From positions 67,466,134 through 67,530,133 of the forward strand of contig NC_064435.1 in assembly GCF_023343835.1 (NCBI RefSeq): a stretch of 64,000 nt of DNA. The letters run 5' to 3'. A model generated the notes under the pieces. That model saw only the letters and a list, made by a program, of their open reading frames with translations, did not search any database and was not told the DNA's origin. How positions within the stretch are numbered: position 1 is the stretch's first letter; each line of letters begins with the position of its first letter. The translations under genes and the position numbers were made by a program. This stretch comes from Lagopus muta (taxonomy: Eukaryota > Chordata > Aves > Galliformes > Phasianidae). This document shows, piece by piece, positions 1 through 38,945 of this stretch.

Positions 1-2230
1 TTTTTTGTTTGTTTTTGTTTTTTTTTTAATAATTATTTATGAAGTTCTCAGTAGTTTTCTCTAGATAATTTGTACATGACTTTCAGTTAGTTGGCCTTTT
101 TCCAGTTCTGCACTCGTTGATTACCAGTGGATTCAACAGTAGTAAAGTTTCTATGTATCTTTTTTTTTTCTTTTTTTGCAAATCTAAGACCATCTACTGG
201 TAAAACCATGCAAGTTTTGTTTGTGACCTTAGTAGAATCAAAATTTCCCCTAATACCCCCTACACCCATCTTTTCCTTCCTGTTCATACACTCAGACACG
301 AGCTCCGGTCTTTTGAGGAAGAGACATTTGTGCTCTGATCCTTAATTCACATGTATCTCTACATCCCTTTCTTTCATTGTTCCACTGCTGTCACCAGCAC
401 TTTTATCCTCTTCTCCACGTCTTCCTCCAGTCATATTTTCCAACCGCATCTCCTTCTCTCTAAAGTTGTCAAGGTCCCCAGTTTTGGTTACAGTCTCTCC
501 CACAGTGTTAGCATACTCATTTCCTGTCCTACCCCAAACCTTGATCTTCCCTTACTGCTTCTTCCTGGAGTAAGGAATTTGTAGACAATTAATTACAAAT
601 CAGGGAGGAAGGCCATGTCAAATGTTTGCCATAGCCAAATTCCCTCCCTTTTTTTTTTTCTTTTTTTCTGGAGCAACTGTGTGGTATGCCAGGGCTTGTC
701 AGCCTGGCTGTGCTGATAATGTCATGGGAGAAAGCAGCAATGGTTCCCAGTGAGTAATATTATTACAATTATCAGAAACAGCTAATGTGGTGTAACTTAG
801 CACATTCAACATTGTTTGTACGATTAGATCCTGTGACTGCGATCGCTTTGAAAAAGGACCACATTTTCCTGTACTTTCCCTCACCATCACTGCTGAAATA
901 CCAACAGCAGAAGATGTCACAACTGAACTTCTGAGAGGAATTAAAAAAAAAAAAGCCCATCCCATCCTCTGTTATACTGGACAGCTTCAGTTATAATGAA
1001 ACATAATTATTAAATCAAAAGCTACAAATTGATTTACTTAGTGACAGGAAAACAGAATCAATATACCTATTTAACTTTGAAAAAGCGTTAAGGATAGATC
1101 TGTTACAGCGTCTTTTTTTTTTTTCAAAACTAATTTGATATTAACTTTTGAAAAATCTTTTTGCAGGCCCAGTATAGAACACATACCTTCCAACAGCACG
1201 AAGATCTGTACTGTCTGCGGTGTTTAACAGGCAGATGCAGCCCTTTACTCTGTTTGCGCCAGAGCTGGACCCGCAGTGCCTCATGTGCTGCCTCCAGAGT
1301 GCATCCTGCTCTATGCAGCTGGGGATGAAACTGTACAGAGCTCCCTGGGCCCTCAGAGCTGCACCAAACCAGCTGGGTGCTGGCCTGACCAGGGCCGCCT
1401 CTCCCTGGGCTGTGCCCTTGACCTAACTCAGTGACAAGGTGACACGAGGGAATGAGGTGTCCCCTTGAGGCGACTCTCAAATTTTATCTTCTTTCCAAAG
1501 TCTCAAAGGCAACATATGACTGAAGTAAATAAAAATTACATCTGCTTTCTATGATTCATAGGTCAAAAAAGGGAGAAAGCCACAAAAAAGTGAACTTTCC
1601 TTCCCTCTTTCCATTGTCCAAAACTGAGGCAAGTAGGAGTCTCCAGATGAGGCTGCTCAGGGCCATTAAAAGTGCTCTCAGGGTCCAGACACCATCTTAC
1701 AGAGACTCTCCCAAAGAGTGTCCCTGAACTCATTCTGTACCCAAAATGGAGCTTTCTCTGGGTATCCCTTGGCTGCTGATGGTGTGTAGAGATAATATCT
1801 CCCCCACGCAGCTCTATCAAGACAGCATCCTGGAGTACGATCTCTCAGTTAAAGTATGTCCAACCTTCGCTGGGGAAAGATGAACATGGCATCACTTTCT
1901 TCAGAGGTGTGACAACAGCTTTTGCTCAAAACTTGTTAAACCCAACTGAAGCCTTGGGCTAATATTTTTTATTTAATGTTTCCCCCATTTTGGATGTGCT
2001 CTGCTTGCACTGTAGTAAAACAGTTGCTGTTTACTTGCTTCATGTGTGATACCCTGACGTCTTCTGAATTCCAATCGCACAAAAGCCTTGGGTGATAAAA
2101 CAAGAAATATTTTTTCCTGTCCTAGTTCTGTCCAGGACCCATGGCCCATTCAGCAGATAAGGTTTTTCCTGCTCTTACTGAAATAAAGGACATTGAAATG
2201 CTCACCTTTCAGCAAAAAGAAAATAAAATA

Positions 2231-2370
2231 GGAGAGGAGAGGAGAGGAGAGGAGAGGAGAGGAGAGGAGAGGAGAGGAGAGGAGAGGAGAGGAGAGGAGA
2301 GGAGAGGAGAGGAGAGGAGAGGAGAGGAGAGGAGAGGAGAGGAGAGGAGAGGAGAGGAGAGGAGAGGAGG
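2231..2370. repeat. (GGAGA)28 pentanucleotide microsatellite
   Basis: Twenty-eight uninterrupted GGAGA units; only the last base of the last unit differs. The plus strand is purine-only across the whole array, making a long polypurine/polypyrimidine tract. The length and purity suggest recent expansion and probable length polymorphism. Both strands read open through it as Glu/Arg/Gly-rich or Leu/Ser/Pro-rich repeats, which reflects the repeat and not a gene. Confidence 0.98.
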
Positions 2371-2687
2371 CCCGTGATCTTCCAGTTGAAGTTAGGGTTT
2401 TTGTTTGCTGCTAAAAGGGTATGGCACACTGAGCTAAATATTCACATTAATAAACCCAGTCTATTACATCAGTGGCACCCCCCTACGTGTCTGCCAGTGT
2501 TGCATAAGAATTTCCATCCTAACCCACTCTTCTCTGTCAGTCACCCACCTAAACTACTCTTAAACTCTCACCATTCAGGTTAAAAATTTCCATACCTGGC
2601 CTATATCTGAAGCTACAACTTTTTGGAAATGTGTGGTAAAACTGTCTTCTGAGTATAAGGGGAAAAGAAAACAAACTTCTATGTGTC

Positions 2688-2711
2688 AAAAAAAAAAAAA
2701 AAAAAAAAAAA
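2688..2711. repeat. Poly-A run
   Basis: About 24 consecutive A residues, followed shortly by a run of T. No retroposed gene body is recognisable upstream, so I call it a simple homopolymer. Confidence 0.85.
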
Positions 2712-3552
2712 TCACAATTTTTTTTTCACAGCTTTTGGGATGGCGTAGATGAAAAAAGCATCATAAAAAGAGGTCTCTTAAAAGAACAGAATATTTCCTA
2801 TGTTCTGATGCTACTGATTTAGATTCAACAGTAACATACTTCTGAGCAGGCCTTAGAAAACAACTGAAATGGGTGTGTATTTTATATCCTTTGTTCTATA
2901 TAGTGTACAAAATATACTTTTTATACTACATATATACATCTATATAAATGCATAGTTAAAATATATGTGATTATGTATGAATGTGCACCTAAAGACACTT
3001 TACACATAAGTTTGAAAAGTGTCTACAGTGAATCGTATGAATCATAGGATGAAGAGGATGTGGTGCTTGGCAAAGGCAGAGCTGGGATGTCATAGACTAG
3101 GCAAATTCTTGTCCAGACAGTCTAAGGTGAAGCATGATTCAGGAGTTACAATCATGACTACTGATTGAGAGCTCGCTTAATTTCATAGTTTTTCTCCTAC
3201 TTGTTTTGAAAGTTTTAAAACTGGGATTTTTTTTCAAGTCTGCAAACACTTGTAAGATGGAAGACCAGGTGTGCTTGCACAGATGATAAATATATCATCC
3301 CTTTCACTAAACTCCTCAGCTGTTAAGGCTCCCTTCTGAACTATGGACAAGCCATTCTCAGTGTTTGGGCGGATAACTAAGAGGCAGGATCTCTTCTCAG
3401 AGCAGGAGATTTTTATGCAAGCTGTTGGACATTTGGTAAGCTTCAGAAAGAGAAATGCTTTTAAACTATTGCATTTTCTTTTTCTTTTTTTCTTTTTCTT
3501 TTTCTTTTTTTTTTTTTCCCTAAGAAATTCTGTGGAAGAATTTTGCTGATAA

Positions 3553-4050
3553 AATCACAGAAACATAGAGAGGTTTGTGCTGGGAAGGATTATGGGGTTC
3601 CAACCACTTTGCAATGGGCAGGGACATGTTCCACTAGACCAGTTTGCTCAAAGCCCCATCCAACCTGGCCTTGAGCCCTTCCAGAGGATGAGGCATCCAC
3701 AACTTCTCTGAGCAACCTGTTCCAGTGCCTCATCACCCTAATCATGAAGAATTTCTTCCTTGTACCTAATCTGGATGTATTCTCTTTTTATTTACAACTG
3801 CTGCTCCTTGTCCTGTCACTAATGGCTCTTGTAAAAAAGTCTTTGTCATTCTTTAGGTACTGAAGGGCAGCAATGAGGTCTTTGTTGAGCCTTCTCCAAA
3901 CTGAAAAACCCCAACTCGTTCAGTTCAGTCTTTCTTCATAGGAGATGTGCACCATTCCTCAGATCATTTTTGTAGCCCTTACGTGGACTTTCTCTAGTGG
4001 GTCAATATCTTCTACTGGGGGACTCAAAACTGAGGAGAAAATACTTTCCA
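3553..4050 (-). mobile_element. CR1 LINE fragment, 3' end
   Basis: The copy is antisense to the plus strand. On the plus strand it starts with the inverted CR1 tail (ATCACAG) and runs through typical CR1 ORF2 3' sequence, such as the complement of blocks coding for loss-prone reverse transcriptase C-terminus (the AACCTGTTCCAGTGCCTC block and the TGCTGCTCCTTGTCCTGTC block). It is 5' truncated, diverged and carries indels, so it is an old, dead copy. It lies in the intergenic region, in the same orientation as SPMIP7. Confidence 0.9.
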
Positions 4051-6292
4051 GTGTAAATGGACCTGCTTACTTTGACAAGAAATAACCTAAATAGAGTATC
4101 ACAGCTGCCAGTGCCTGTTACAGCCACTGACCTTCTTTTTTCCTCCATCTCCATTAGCCATTCTCCTAAGGTAAGCCATGGCCTGTGCGAGATGGTGACT
4201 CAAGTGATGTGCAGACGGCATAAGAACACAGCTTCACATCCTCTGAGCTTCCGCTGTTATTTACAGATTCTTTTCTGTATTTTGAGGCATTCTTATAAGT
4301 GCAGTTCTTCTAAAAAACTACTTCTTCGGAGTGAGTGCTGATGTCATTGCTGACATTATACTCTTTCCATTTAACATTTGTGTATCTATCAGTGTAACTA
4401 AAAATGGCATGACCCTTTATTTTAGAAATAATACTGAGTCATATAATTCTCTTATCCTATTTACAGTTTCTTACCTTCTCTTTTGCAGATATGAAAAGTG
4501 CATGTTCGGCAAAGATCTTTTGAGAAAATACAGACGCTATTTCAGAGTTGATTATCTGAGGCATCAATGACCTTAGTGAAAAAAATTATTTATTTCTTGA
4601 ATGCCTTTTATTTTAATAATAAAGAATAAGAGAAAACTCTGCCCGATGAGAAGCCCTCTGTGGAGCATCTAGAAACACTTGTCAAACTGCTGGTGATGAG
4701 ATATCCATTGCCTTTGTTGAGTTTGGGAGTAGGGCAAAGACCCTTGTCCAGACTGCATTTCTGGGATGTCAGTCAAGGCCCTGGCCAGCATCATTTCTGA
4801 AGTTTGGTTTTCAAAAGACTCATCATTTTGGGCCTTTCTCGTTGCATCTTTCTTCGTTGCAAGAAGGAAAATTTTCATATGGAAAATAAATCTGTTTACA
4901 GAGGTTAATTGAGTTAATATAATGCTAAATCCTATAGATTTCTCTGGAAGTTATCAAGCGCTCAAAATTAAGCATAAGTTAATCATCTTGCTTAATTGGG
5001 ATCTCAGCAACTCCTTCATGGTTCTAACATTTTTGAAATGTTCTAAGTAATTTGTGTTTGTGAATAGAACTAAAGGATCTTTCCTGACCAATGGAGTGGA
5101 AGTGGAATAGGCCAATAACAAAGGATCTATTAAAACATCATTGGAAAAAGCTCTATAGTTCAAGTATTGGCTCAGTTAATCTCTATAGATTTTTTAATGC
5201 TGCTGCTGGGAGGATGGTGTTTGAGAGGGGGAGAGAAAGAACGCAACTCTCTTTTTTTAATACTTCATGGGTCCTTAACCCTTATTTAAAGACGACTTTG
5301 GATTTTAGACCAAAAAACTTTTCTTGTAATTATATCAAACAGTTAAAAAAAAGAAAAAAGCTAGTTAATGATGTTCAACATAAGTAATCATGTTAAATAG
5401 TGAAATTTAATTTCTTAAAAACTTAAATCCTCATATCTTTTGGAATGCATTGTACTGTAGGATGTCTGAGTAAATTAAATTCTCCCCTGCACACTAAAGC
5501 ATCAATTTCCTTATGGTAATTATCTGCTAGATTGGATCTGTCAGTAGCAGGGAAGCATGCCTGACATTATACCCTCTTTACAAAAAATGATTACAAAAAA
5601 TTAAGACGAATGAGTAAAATTAAGGTTGCGGCTGGTAAGCCTATATAAAGCTCTCATAGATCACTTTACATAAGCTACCATTGTACTGGATACTAAGCTT
5701 TTAATGACTAGTTGCATAATGAGGTGAAGGCCATTAAAGAACAGCAGAGGTAACTGATCACAGAGATAAGAGCTAAAAATGATTTTCAGCCAACTAGAAG
5801 CAATTTATTATACACAAAAACACAGCTCTAACTGAAATGTCTGTACAGATGAAGAACTTTTGAAAGTTGACAGGATTTCCTTCCTGGGAAAGTTTTACAA
5901 ATATGACAGGAGACCGTCTCTGTCATATTAGTCTTTCTCTCCCAGTTATTCAGTACTCAAGGCTTGGGGTGGTTTTCTTTTCTTTCTTTCTTTTTTAAAT
6001 AAGTCAGGACTGTAGCACTGCATTTCATTAGCTGACTTGAAAGATGGATTAGAGTGAGGCATAGCTGACAGAAAGGGAATTCATGGCACATTGCCAGCGA
6101 GCAGTGCATGGAAGCAGGTTAGTTGTTGCAAGTCAATGGATATCCTGTCCTGGGCTGAAAAATAGCATCCATGCAACAGAACTGCCTCTTGGGAAAGAGG
6201 TTTAGGATTGCAAAGTAACTTATTGCTCCCAGGGCAGTTAAAAAATGAGTATATAAGTAACTTCTCTTATAATGAGTGTTCTGAGCCAAATG

Positions 6293-6316
6293 AAAATAAA
6301 TAAATAAATAAATAAA
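6293..6316. repeat. (AAAT)n microsatellite
   Basis: Six tandem AAAT/TAAA units, uninterrupted. Confidence 0.85.
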
Positions 6317-6533
6317 GAGTATAACTGCTCCAAAATGGGGGATCAAATTTTGAGGTATTCCCATCTTATAGGCGAAACCATATCCCTAATTTAGAAAAAG
6401 GGAATGTGGATCAAAGAGTCTAAAGAAAGGCAGGAACTGCAGGGGCAGGCGAAAGCAGGTGTGCAGGCACTTTAACCAAACCAGTAGGACATACACCCCT
6501 ATGTATACATGCATAGATTCACACAAAGGCACA

Positions 6534-6553
6534 CGTGTGTGTGTGTGTGTGTA
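6534..6553. repeat. (GT)n microsatellite
   Basis: A short GT dinucleotide run of about nine units, flanked by CA-rich and TA-rich sequence. Confidence 0.8.
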
Positions 6554-9500
6554 CAGATACTGACACGTGCATGTCTGCATAAAATAAACTTACTGCTTAT
6601 GGATGAATATAGCCTTTAAGACAAAATAATTCAACAATTTCTAATTAAAAACAACTTGGGGAAGCAACTCAACTTTCCCTTCTATCCCTCTTTCCCACCT
6701 CTAACTTTTGTGATAGGAATGTTCTTTAATGGCCTTGTCTAAAAGGATTCAGCAGGACATGGGGATAAAAGAGGTCACTATGGATAAATTAGAGAGGATC
6801 CAGGGGAGAAATCTTAACTCCTAGGTGACAGGCTGATTTTGGGCAGCTGTTTCTTTACTGTTATTACTGGTTTCTAGAATTTGTTCTGGCTTACTCATGC
6901 ACTGTGCCAGCTAATTCTGTGCAAGCTCAGAAGCAAATTTCTCTGTGTTTACGTAACCAAATTAAACACTCTCAGGGAATATTCCTAGCTGTGCAACTGC
7001 TCCAGCAGTATTATTATTAATAGTTAGCGTGGTCCCTGGCATAGGTCCGGTTCATGCTCTACAGCATCTCTCTCCACCCATCCAAAAACATCTCAGATCA
7101 GACATAAATTTGGAAACTGGAAGGAGTAGCTGATTCTTCTTACGTGTGGCCTCCTTGTTTTGGAGTCTCTTAGAGTGAACAGTATGGATTTTGGGTGTTC
7201 GTTGACCCTTGTCCCTGACACATTTTAATTCACCGGTGTGGAGGCAGCCTCAGTGCCTAAGGAGGTAGCAGGCCAAAGAGTCAGCTTCAGGATGCATGGG
7301 CAGCTGTGCAGATTGATCTGTGTTGTGGGGGAGAACTAGTTTCAGTTTTTGATTTGAATAATTACATCCCATCTGACTTCTGCTTTAGGTATATATCTCC
7401 TTCTGTGCGCCTAGTCTCTGGTCATTAGGAAGCTGTAACCTAAGCCATATAGCAACTGAAGTCAGTGGATAATTTTGCATTTCTTTGGCTCATTTTATTT
7501 TTGCTTGGCTTCTGTCCAGTTTACTGACAAAGTAAATAGCCCACTTCAAATTTAGGCATCTTTATCAAGGCTTTAATTAAGACTTTTTAATCATTTATAT
7601 TTGTGATGTGGTTTGCATTCTAAAAAATCTTCAGTCATTCCAGCCATTTCTCCTTTATTCTCTAATTATTTTAAGTATAAATTCATCAGATTTACAGTCT
7701 GCTGACTGTATCATTATATGAGAAGTGTATGTACTAGCATATTTATTGTATCAAGCTGATGGTGGATAATACAATTAGATCCTTTTTTCACTGATATCTG
7801 ATCTGCTAATTAACTGGAAAATATTTTGATTGGGGTGACTGCTTACCCAAATTATTTAATTGTCCCGCACAAGGCTGTCAGAAAAAAAAATAAATAAAAT
7901 GGAAATAAGCCTAGAAAGATCTGTGAAATTTCACACTAACAGCTCTTCAGGTTAGGGCTATAACTAGATCATTGGAGAAATTGTGAGAGACATGTGGAGC
8001 CTGCAAGACAAGAAATTAGTACCGTTTTAATTTCAATAGGGAATAATACTAACAACACTTAGGTCTTGTTTATCCCTTTTCCTCCTTGATTTTTTAATTT
8101 TTTTTTAAACAAAGTGCTCATCATTATACTAAAACTACGTGCATGTAATGGGGAGGTAAACGTAAAGAGAGCTGAGAGCATGATGCAGGTAAATTGGAAA
8201 GCCCTAATTCTCAGGTCTGTGTCTGGTTACCAAGACCAAACTGCTTTCCTGTCTTGGGTAACTTTTTACCCTGAATTGACTGGTGTTCACTGCTGAACTG
8301 AGCATGATAGAAAGCTGCAAACAATTTTATCAGTCAAGAGTTTGACTTACATTTTGTGCAGAGTATGGATGTAAGCCATACTCAAAGGTTCTTGTTGAAG
8401 AACCCAACTGTGCAAAACTGCAGCATTTACATATAGTTATTTTTCAATGGTCATTGACATAAAAGATTCATACCAGAAGGTTCAGCAAAGTATACACTGT
8501 TTTAAAACTGAGTGACAGCAAAGTGCTGAGTATTGGCTTTGTCTATAAGTAATCCATTCCATAGGGATAATTTCTCAAATCAAAGGCCTGCACAAAGATG
8601 AGAGAAGCACAAATGTAATTTTATTCATGTGAATGGTTCCATTGAATTCCTTCTTACTGTGTGTATCTCCTTATTAGAAAGTCCTGGAAATTTCATTTTG
8701 TAGTCCAACTGTGAAAATGCTGAAGGAATTCCTGGCAAAATCCAAACTTAATGACTTCACATATCATTTACACATACAGAATTGTTTCACAGAGAATGGC
8801 AACAGGGAGGCATACAAAGCCTTTTATTTAAAGATGGAACCTGATTAATATCTTTTTAATGGTGGCAGAGAGAGGACACTTTTTGAAGTTTGCAGTCTAA
8901 GGTATGTTGAAAGGAATGCCACTGGCAGCGCTCTGATGTTATCCAGTTGTTGAGTCAATTATGCTCCCAAGGCAAATGAAACCACTGGTCAGTGGAACTG
9001 CCTTTGACGTCAAGGATCTGCATGTATACATGTAATAAATATACTACATATGATTAGGAATTAGTATGCTCATTACATCATATCCTCATTTCTAGGCTTA
9101 GTAATGAGCACACAATAGCAACAATGCTTTTGTCAGGTCCCATAGACAACTACACTTAGGCCTGAGTGATGTTCCTCTGAGAAATCTCCAATGAAAATAA
9201 TGAAAATCAAACGTAATGAATGAGGGGTGATTTGGGCGATTATTTTCCTTCTCAGCCTTTGCTGAGACACATTTCCTCAGGCTGATCTCAGAGAAGACAT
9301 GAGGTGCAATCTTGACTTCTTACTGTCAGTATACGGGCAGAAGTAGTCACAGTATGCACAAGACAAGGAGTGTCCTCAGTCTGTACTACAAAACCAGCAG
9401 CTATGTTTTCTAAGTGCACATGGATGTGTCCTGCTCCACAGAATAGGATGTGTCAGTATTTTGGAAGCAAATATATCTGGGATGTGCACTCCAAATATAC

Positions 9501-12500
9501 TTCACACCATTGTTTGATCTTCTTTCACTTTAGGGAAAACTCCGTCCTAATGCATTAGACAAGGTCCCTTAGCCTGGCATTGGCTGAGGGAGAGAAAAGA
9601 TGGCAGAGGCTGAGAGATGCTCAGACTTCAGACAAGTGGCTTTTAGCCACAAGTGGAAGGGAATACTCCGCTTAAATGTTTTATCCTCTGCTCCAAGTAC
9701 ATCATACTCTATCTTAAACAATTCCTTAAAGCAGCACGAATTTTTATTTATAAATATTTACATATTTATGATGTTATTATGTTTTTAATTGCATTTTATT
9801 AAATGAAAAATGTTTCCATCTACAATGAAGCAAAACAAACTTTGCAGTTATTACAGGCTTTTTCTTTCTGTCTCCTCTGCAAGTGCCTATTTTCTCCAGT
9901 CATTTTCAAGATTTCAGGCTAGGATCACCACAGCCTTTTACATCATAGTATTTTCCTACTATGAAGTTGTTTGTGTGTATTGTTTACCCAACAGACATTT
10001 CTCTTTCAGTTGGTATATTCATTACTAAATAATTCTGTGAGAAGATACAGGCCACTGATTTTTTCCAATTTGCATCACCATACTCTAAGCTATGCTGAAA
10101 GCTAAGCTTTTTGGTCCTCTTGCTTTGGAAGTACATTAATATTTCTATGACCTTTACTAGATGGCAGATGAGAAGCATTAGGAATAAAATAGCAAACAAA
10201 CCAAAGGAAACCAATCTTTTAAAAATGCGTATTTCTCCTCCTCAACTGGAAAGGAGCAAAAGGGGAAAGAATGTAACCTAAAGAGAATATAAACTTTAGT
10301 TAGAGTTAGGATAATTGTTTTATGTCGCCTATTTTTTCACATTAAAATGCTTTTTTTTATTACTCCACTTACTATAATGCAAAAATGTATTTGACTGCTT
10401 TTAATAGCTATGCTTGTACAAAACATACAGACATATTAGAAATAAATAAGCAATAGAAAGGTTTGACAAGTTTATTTACTGTGCATATGGAAGACATGCT
10501 ATAAAAAGCACAGTCACTATGCTAACTACTACTTTACACAAGATTATCTCAAATCAATTCCCTTCCAAACCTCCCAAACCTTGATACGAAGAGAAATTCT
10601 GTGAAACAAGCTGCAGATGTAGTGTATTTTTGTGTGGTGTAAGTGATCTGCTTTAGAAGACTACACCAATGCAAGTCTTTAGAAAACTGTAGAAGAAAAG
10701 CCAAATAAATTCTACCCAGGAAACCATTTCTCTCGCAGCAGCATTGTTTTTCAGTGGTTTTACTACAGAGCGGAAGTCACCTCTGTTCCTGTTCATCTAC
10801 ATGTCAATACAATAACTCAAAGGAAAAGATCCAAAAATGATTTCCAGTGACTTGAAATTTGTCTGCTTTATTGAGACCATGTATAGATTGACAGCATCTG
10901 TGATTCAGTAGTGTTTGACTGATACAAGACAGAAGTTACCCCATGAACTTAAGTGTTTCTTCTTTCATTTCCAGTTGAAGAAGAAAGTGAGATTCTTTTA
11001 TAGCAGTTTTCTTTCATTTACTTTATACCATGTGCCAAAACACCAGGTGAGAAAGAAGTCAGGAAGCTTAAAAATAATAATAGCTAGTACACCCTACCAT
11101 ATATTACATGACCTTAGAAGGGTCCAGATTAAATCAAGTGGTGCTCTTTACAGGATTGACATGATGTCAAGAGCCCCCATCTGTCTTCACTAACAGGAAT
11201 GATGCCACTGTAGCCAACAGTGTAGCCAAAGCAGGAATAGGCCTTATACTGAATGTGTCACATAGCTCTTTTCTAACTACTACCCTTGTAAGATTTCGTT
11301 CCAGTACTTAAAATTTTTCCCTCCTTTGGATTTCAAGGAATACTGTCTCATAATTTTAGCATCAAAAATAAAGATTTGTTAAAATCGTAAGAACTTCTTA
11401 ATGGGAAAAACTATTTGAAAACATGCATACTATGGATTTAATTGATTTAATTTAAGTGGAATGAGGAGCTTTGTATCTTGGATGCAAGCATTTCCCTTCC
11501 ATTTGCTGTTTAAGCACAAGAGCTTACTGCTCTTTGTTCAAGCCTCACAGAAACTGAAAGTAATGAGGAACTGGCTTCTTGACTTTTGAAAATGCCTTTT
11601 CTCCCCTCTGTTTATTTTTAAGAGAAATTTCCTCTAGCAGTATGGAGAAATGTAAATCTTTTTTTTTCTTTTCATTCATTAGATGTAGAGATTCTGACTC
11701 TTACGCCATCTGTAAGGTCAGAGAAAACTACACTGAGTTATCTTGATGATAACCTGTCCCTTTTAAATGCAGTTCCTATCTCCTTAGATTATTGTGCCTT
11801 AATTATGCCATGTGTAAAATGTTTTTATACAAAGCATCCAATCTGAACTTACTCAAGCGATGGCATCTCTTTGCAGTCAACGTTCTCAGCCCACTGCTGG
11901 CTTAAAATGTAATCAGTTTTCATCTGCTCGTTTGAATGAAATTTAAGTTTCTGTTCAAGATACAGCCTGTGATGCTGCATTGCACTGCACAAAGACAGTT
12001 CCTAGATTCTTAGCCAGAGCCAGATCACTCCCCCTGCACTGCTGAGTTGGGAGCCTGAAATATTTGAGTCCTTCTCAAGCACATAACAGTGTAATCTTTG
12101 TATCCAGTAAAAAAAAATTGCAAATATTTTTTTATGTAGTACCAGGTAATTTCAATATGCCAAATTTGCAAAAGAGACTGTTTTATCTAAAATGCTCACC
12201 AGCTTACATAAATGTGCAACTCCAAAATGCACAGGCTTAAAAGGCAAAGGCAGATTGCATCCTTCCTGTACACACGCCTTAATTATGCATGCATATATAA
12301 AATTCTAATATAATGCATATAGAGAAATTGGTTGGATGAGAGCCTCTCTTTCAATTAATCTGGTATCTGTGACTTTTGTACAATGAAAATACAAGCAACC
12401 AGAAGTGACAGTTTCTGTGTTGGGTCAGACACTTTAAGAACTGGAGTCTTTCTGCTCTACTTTGGGATAAGCAATCTGCTGCTGTCTTACTAGGAAAAAT

Positions 12501-13595
12501 TGTTTACTTTAGGGACAGTGCTTTCCTTGCTTAGCTGTCAGCTTCCTTTCCCTTGGAGTTTGTATATCCTTTATGACTGAGATTTGCACAGCAATATTAG
12601 ATATTTGGATGCTTGGTTGTTGTTGCCAAGCATCTAATCTTTTTGTTGATGGATGTTCTTTTCTGAAGATTTGCTTTTTTTCTGGCTCTGTGGTTTATAT
12701 TCCCCACTTACCTTTCAGTATTCCCAGTGAAGTCTTCATTCTTCTCTTGAAAAGGCTTTTGGCCATAGATACATGTTATAGTCATTCGCTGAAAGTCCTT
12801 AGCTGGGCTGTTTCTTACATATGTGTTACACACATGTCCATCATAAGCCCACAAGCAGGTAAATGAGTAGCAATATAGATGATTTGGGTAATACAGCTCA
12901 ACAAAGACCTCAAGAGAGAGGCTGTCCAAATTACAATAAACTGTTCAGAATATTCTGACCCATGGAGCACAGTAGAACTTCCTGACCAACAACGTGGCAT
13001 TTGGTCTTCTCTTTCTCAGGAATGCAACTCCCTCATCCTGCCTACACCAACACCAGAAAATAAAACAGTACCACAACAGAGGCTTGAACACTGTTACTCC
13101 ACCCTCCCTATTTAATTACTTTCAATTTTAGCATGAGAATTTAAGCACGGATGTGAGATGCACAGAATTAATTAGCCTCCAGACCAGAAAACATAACCTG
13201 GCTCCTTTTAGTTACTACTATACACAGAGTTAGCACATAAAAAGGTTAAAATGCCACTCTGTAATATTTAACCATCTTTGCCAGATACAGTCTGGTGAGA
13301 GGGACTGCTGCTCTGCTATGATTTACTAGTTAATAATACATTTACATAGGTGTGATTACATGTGTTTCTATGCATATATATATCCATATATATATGCCAA
13401 TTGATAGAACTTTTACACCATCGTATTCTACCTTAGTTCGGAAGGCAATCTAGTATAGAGAGAAGTTTCAAGCCTTTGACTTATAACTCCTCTTGTTTTT
13501 AATACAGTTTTAACTGTCAGTGGTAGGAGGTCACATATCTGACAACGATGTAATAAGACTACCACAAACACCCATGTGTATGTCATTTTTGTTCT

Positions 13596-13599
13596 TTAT

Positions 13600-13601
<2 letters not shown>
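13596..13601 (-). terminator. SPMIP7: SPMIP7 polyadenylation signal (AATAAA)
   Basis: The minus strand reads TTTTAAATAAAG. The AATAAA hexamer begins at the second base of the TAA stop codon (13602-13600), so signal and stop overlap. The sequence 20-30 nt further on (TGGGTGTTTGTGG on the minus strand) is the GT-rich element expected after a cleavage site. The 3' UTR would then be only about 15-25 nt. The hexamer is seen directly; use of this site is inference. Confidence 0.75.

Positions 13602-38945
<25,344 letters not shown>

Larger units (their letters stand above)
1..13580. other. Intergenic region 3' of SPMIP7
   Basis: I see no convincing exon on either strand here. The open frames are short, lack family resemblance and are not flanked by matching splice phases. 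Contents I can name are a T/G-rich run at the left edge, a GC-rich patch at about 1200-1440, a (GGAGA)n array at 2231-2370, a poly-A run at 2688-2711, one CR1 copy at 3553-4050, and small AAAT and GT microsatellites near 6300 and 6540. From about 4050 to 13580 no transposable element is recognisable. By remembered mammalian gene order the next gene to the left should be IKZF1 on the same strand as SPMIP7, so this stretch may hold distant regulatory DNA; that is inference. Confidence 0.6.

Noticed and set aside
1130-1480. 116-codon minus-strand frame
   Set aside because: It has no family resemblance and no matching splice neighbours; kept only as a GC-rich patch.
2141-2429. Long open frames on both strands through the GGAGA array
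   Set aside because: Frames of pentamer repeats stay open by composition; there is no start context, splice logic or protein family.
12879-13115. 78-codon plus-strand frame downstream of SPMIP7
   Set aside because: I do not recognise it, and it has no supporting promoter, splice or similarity evidence.
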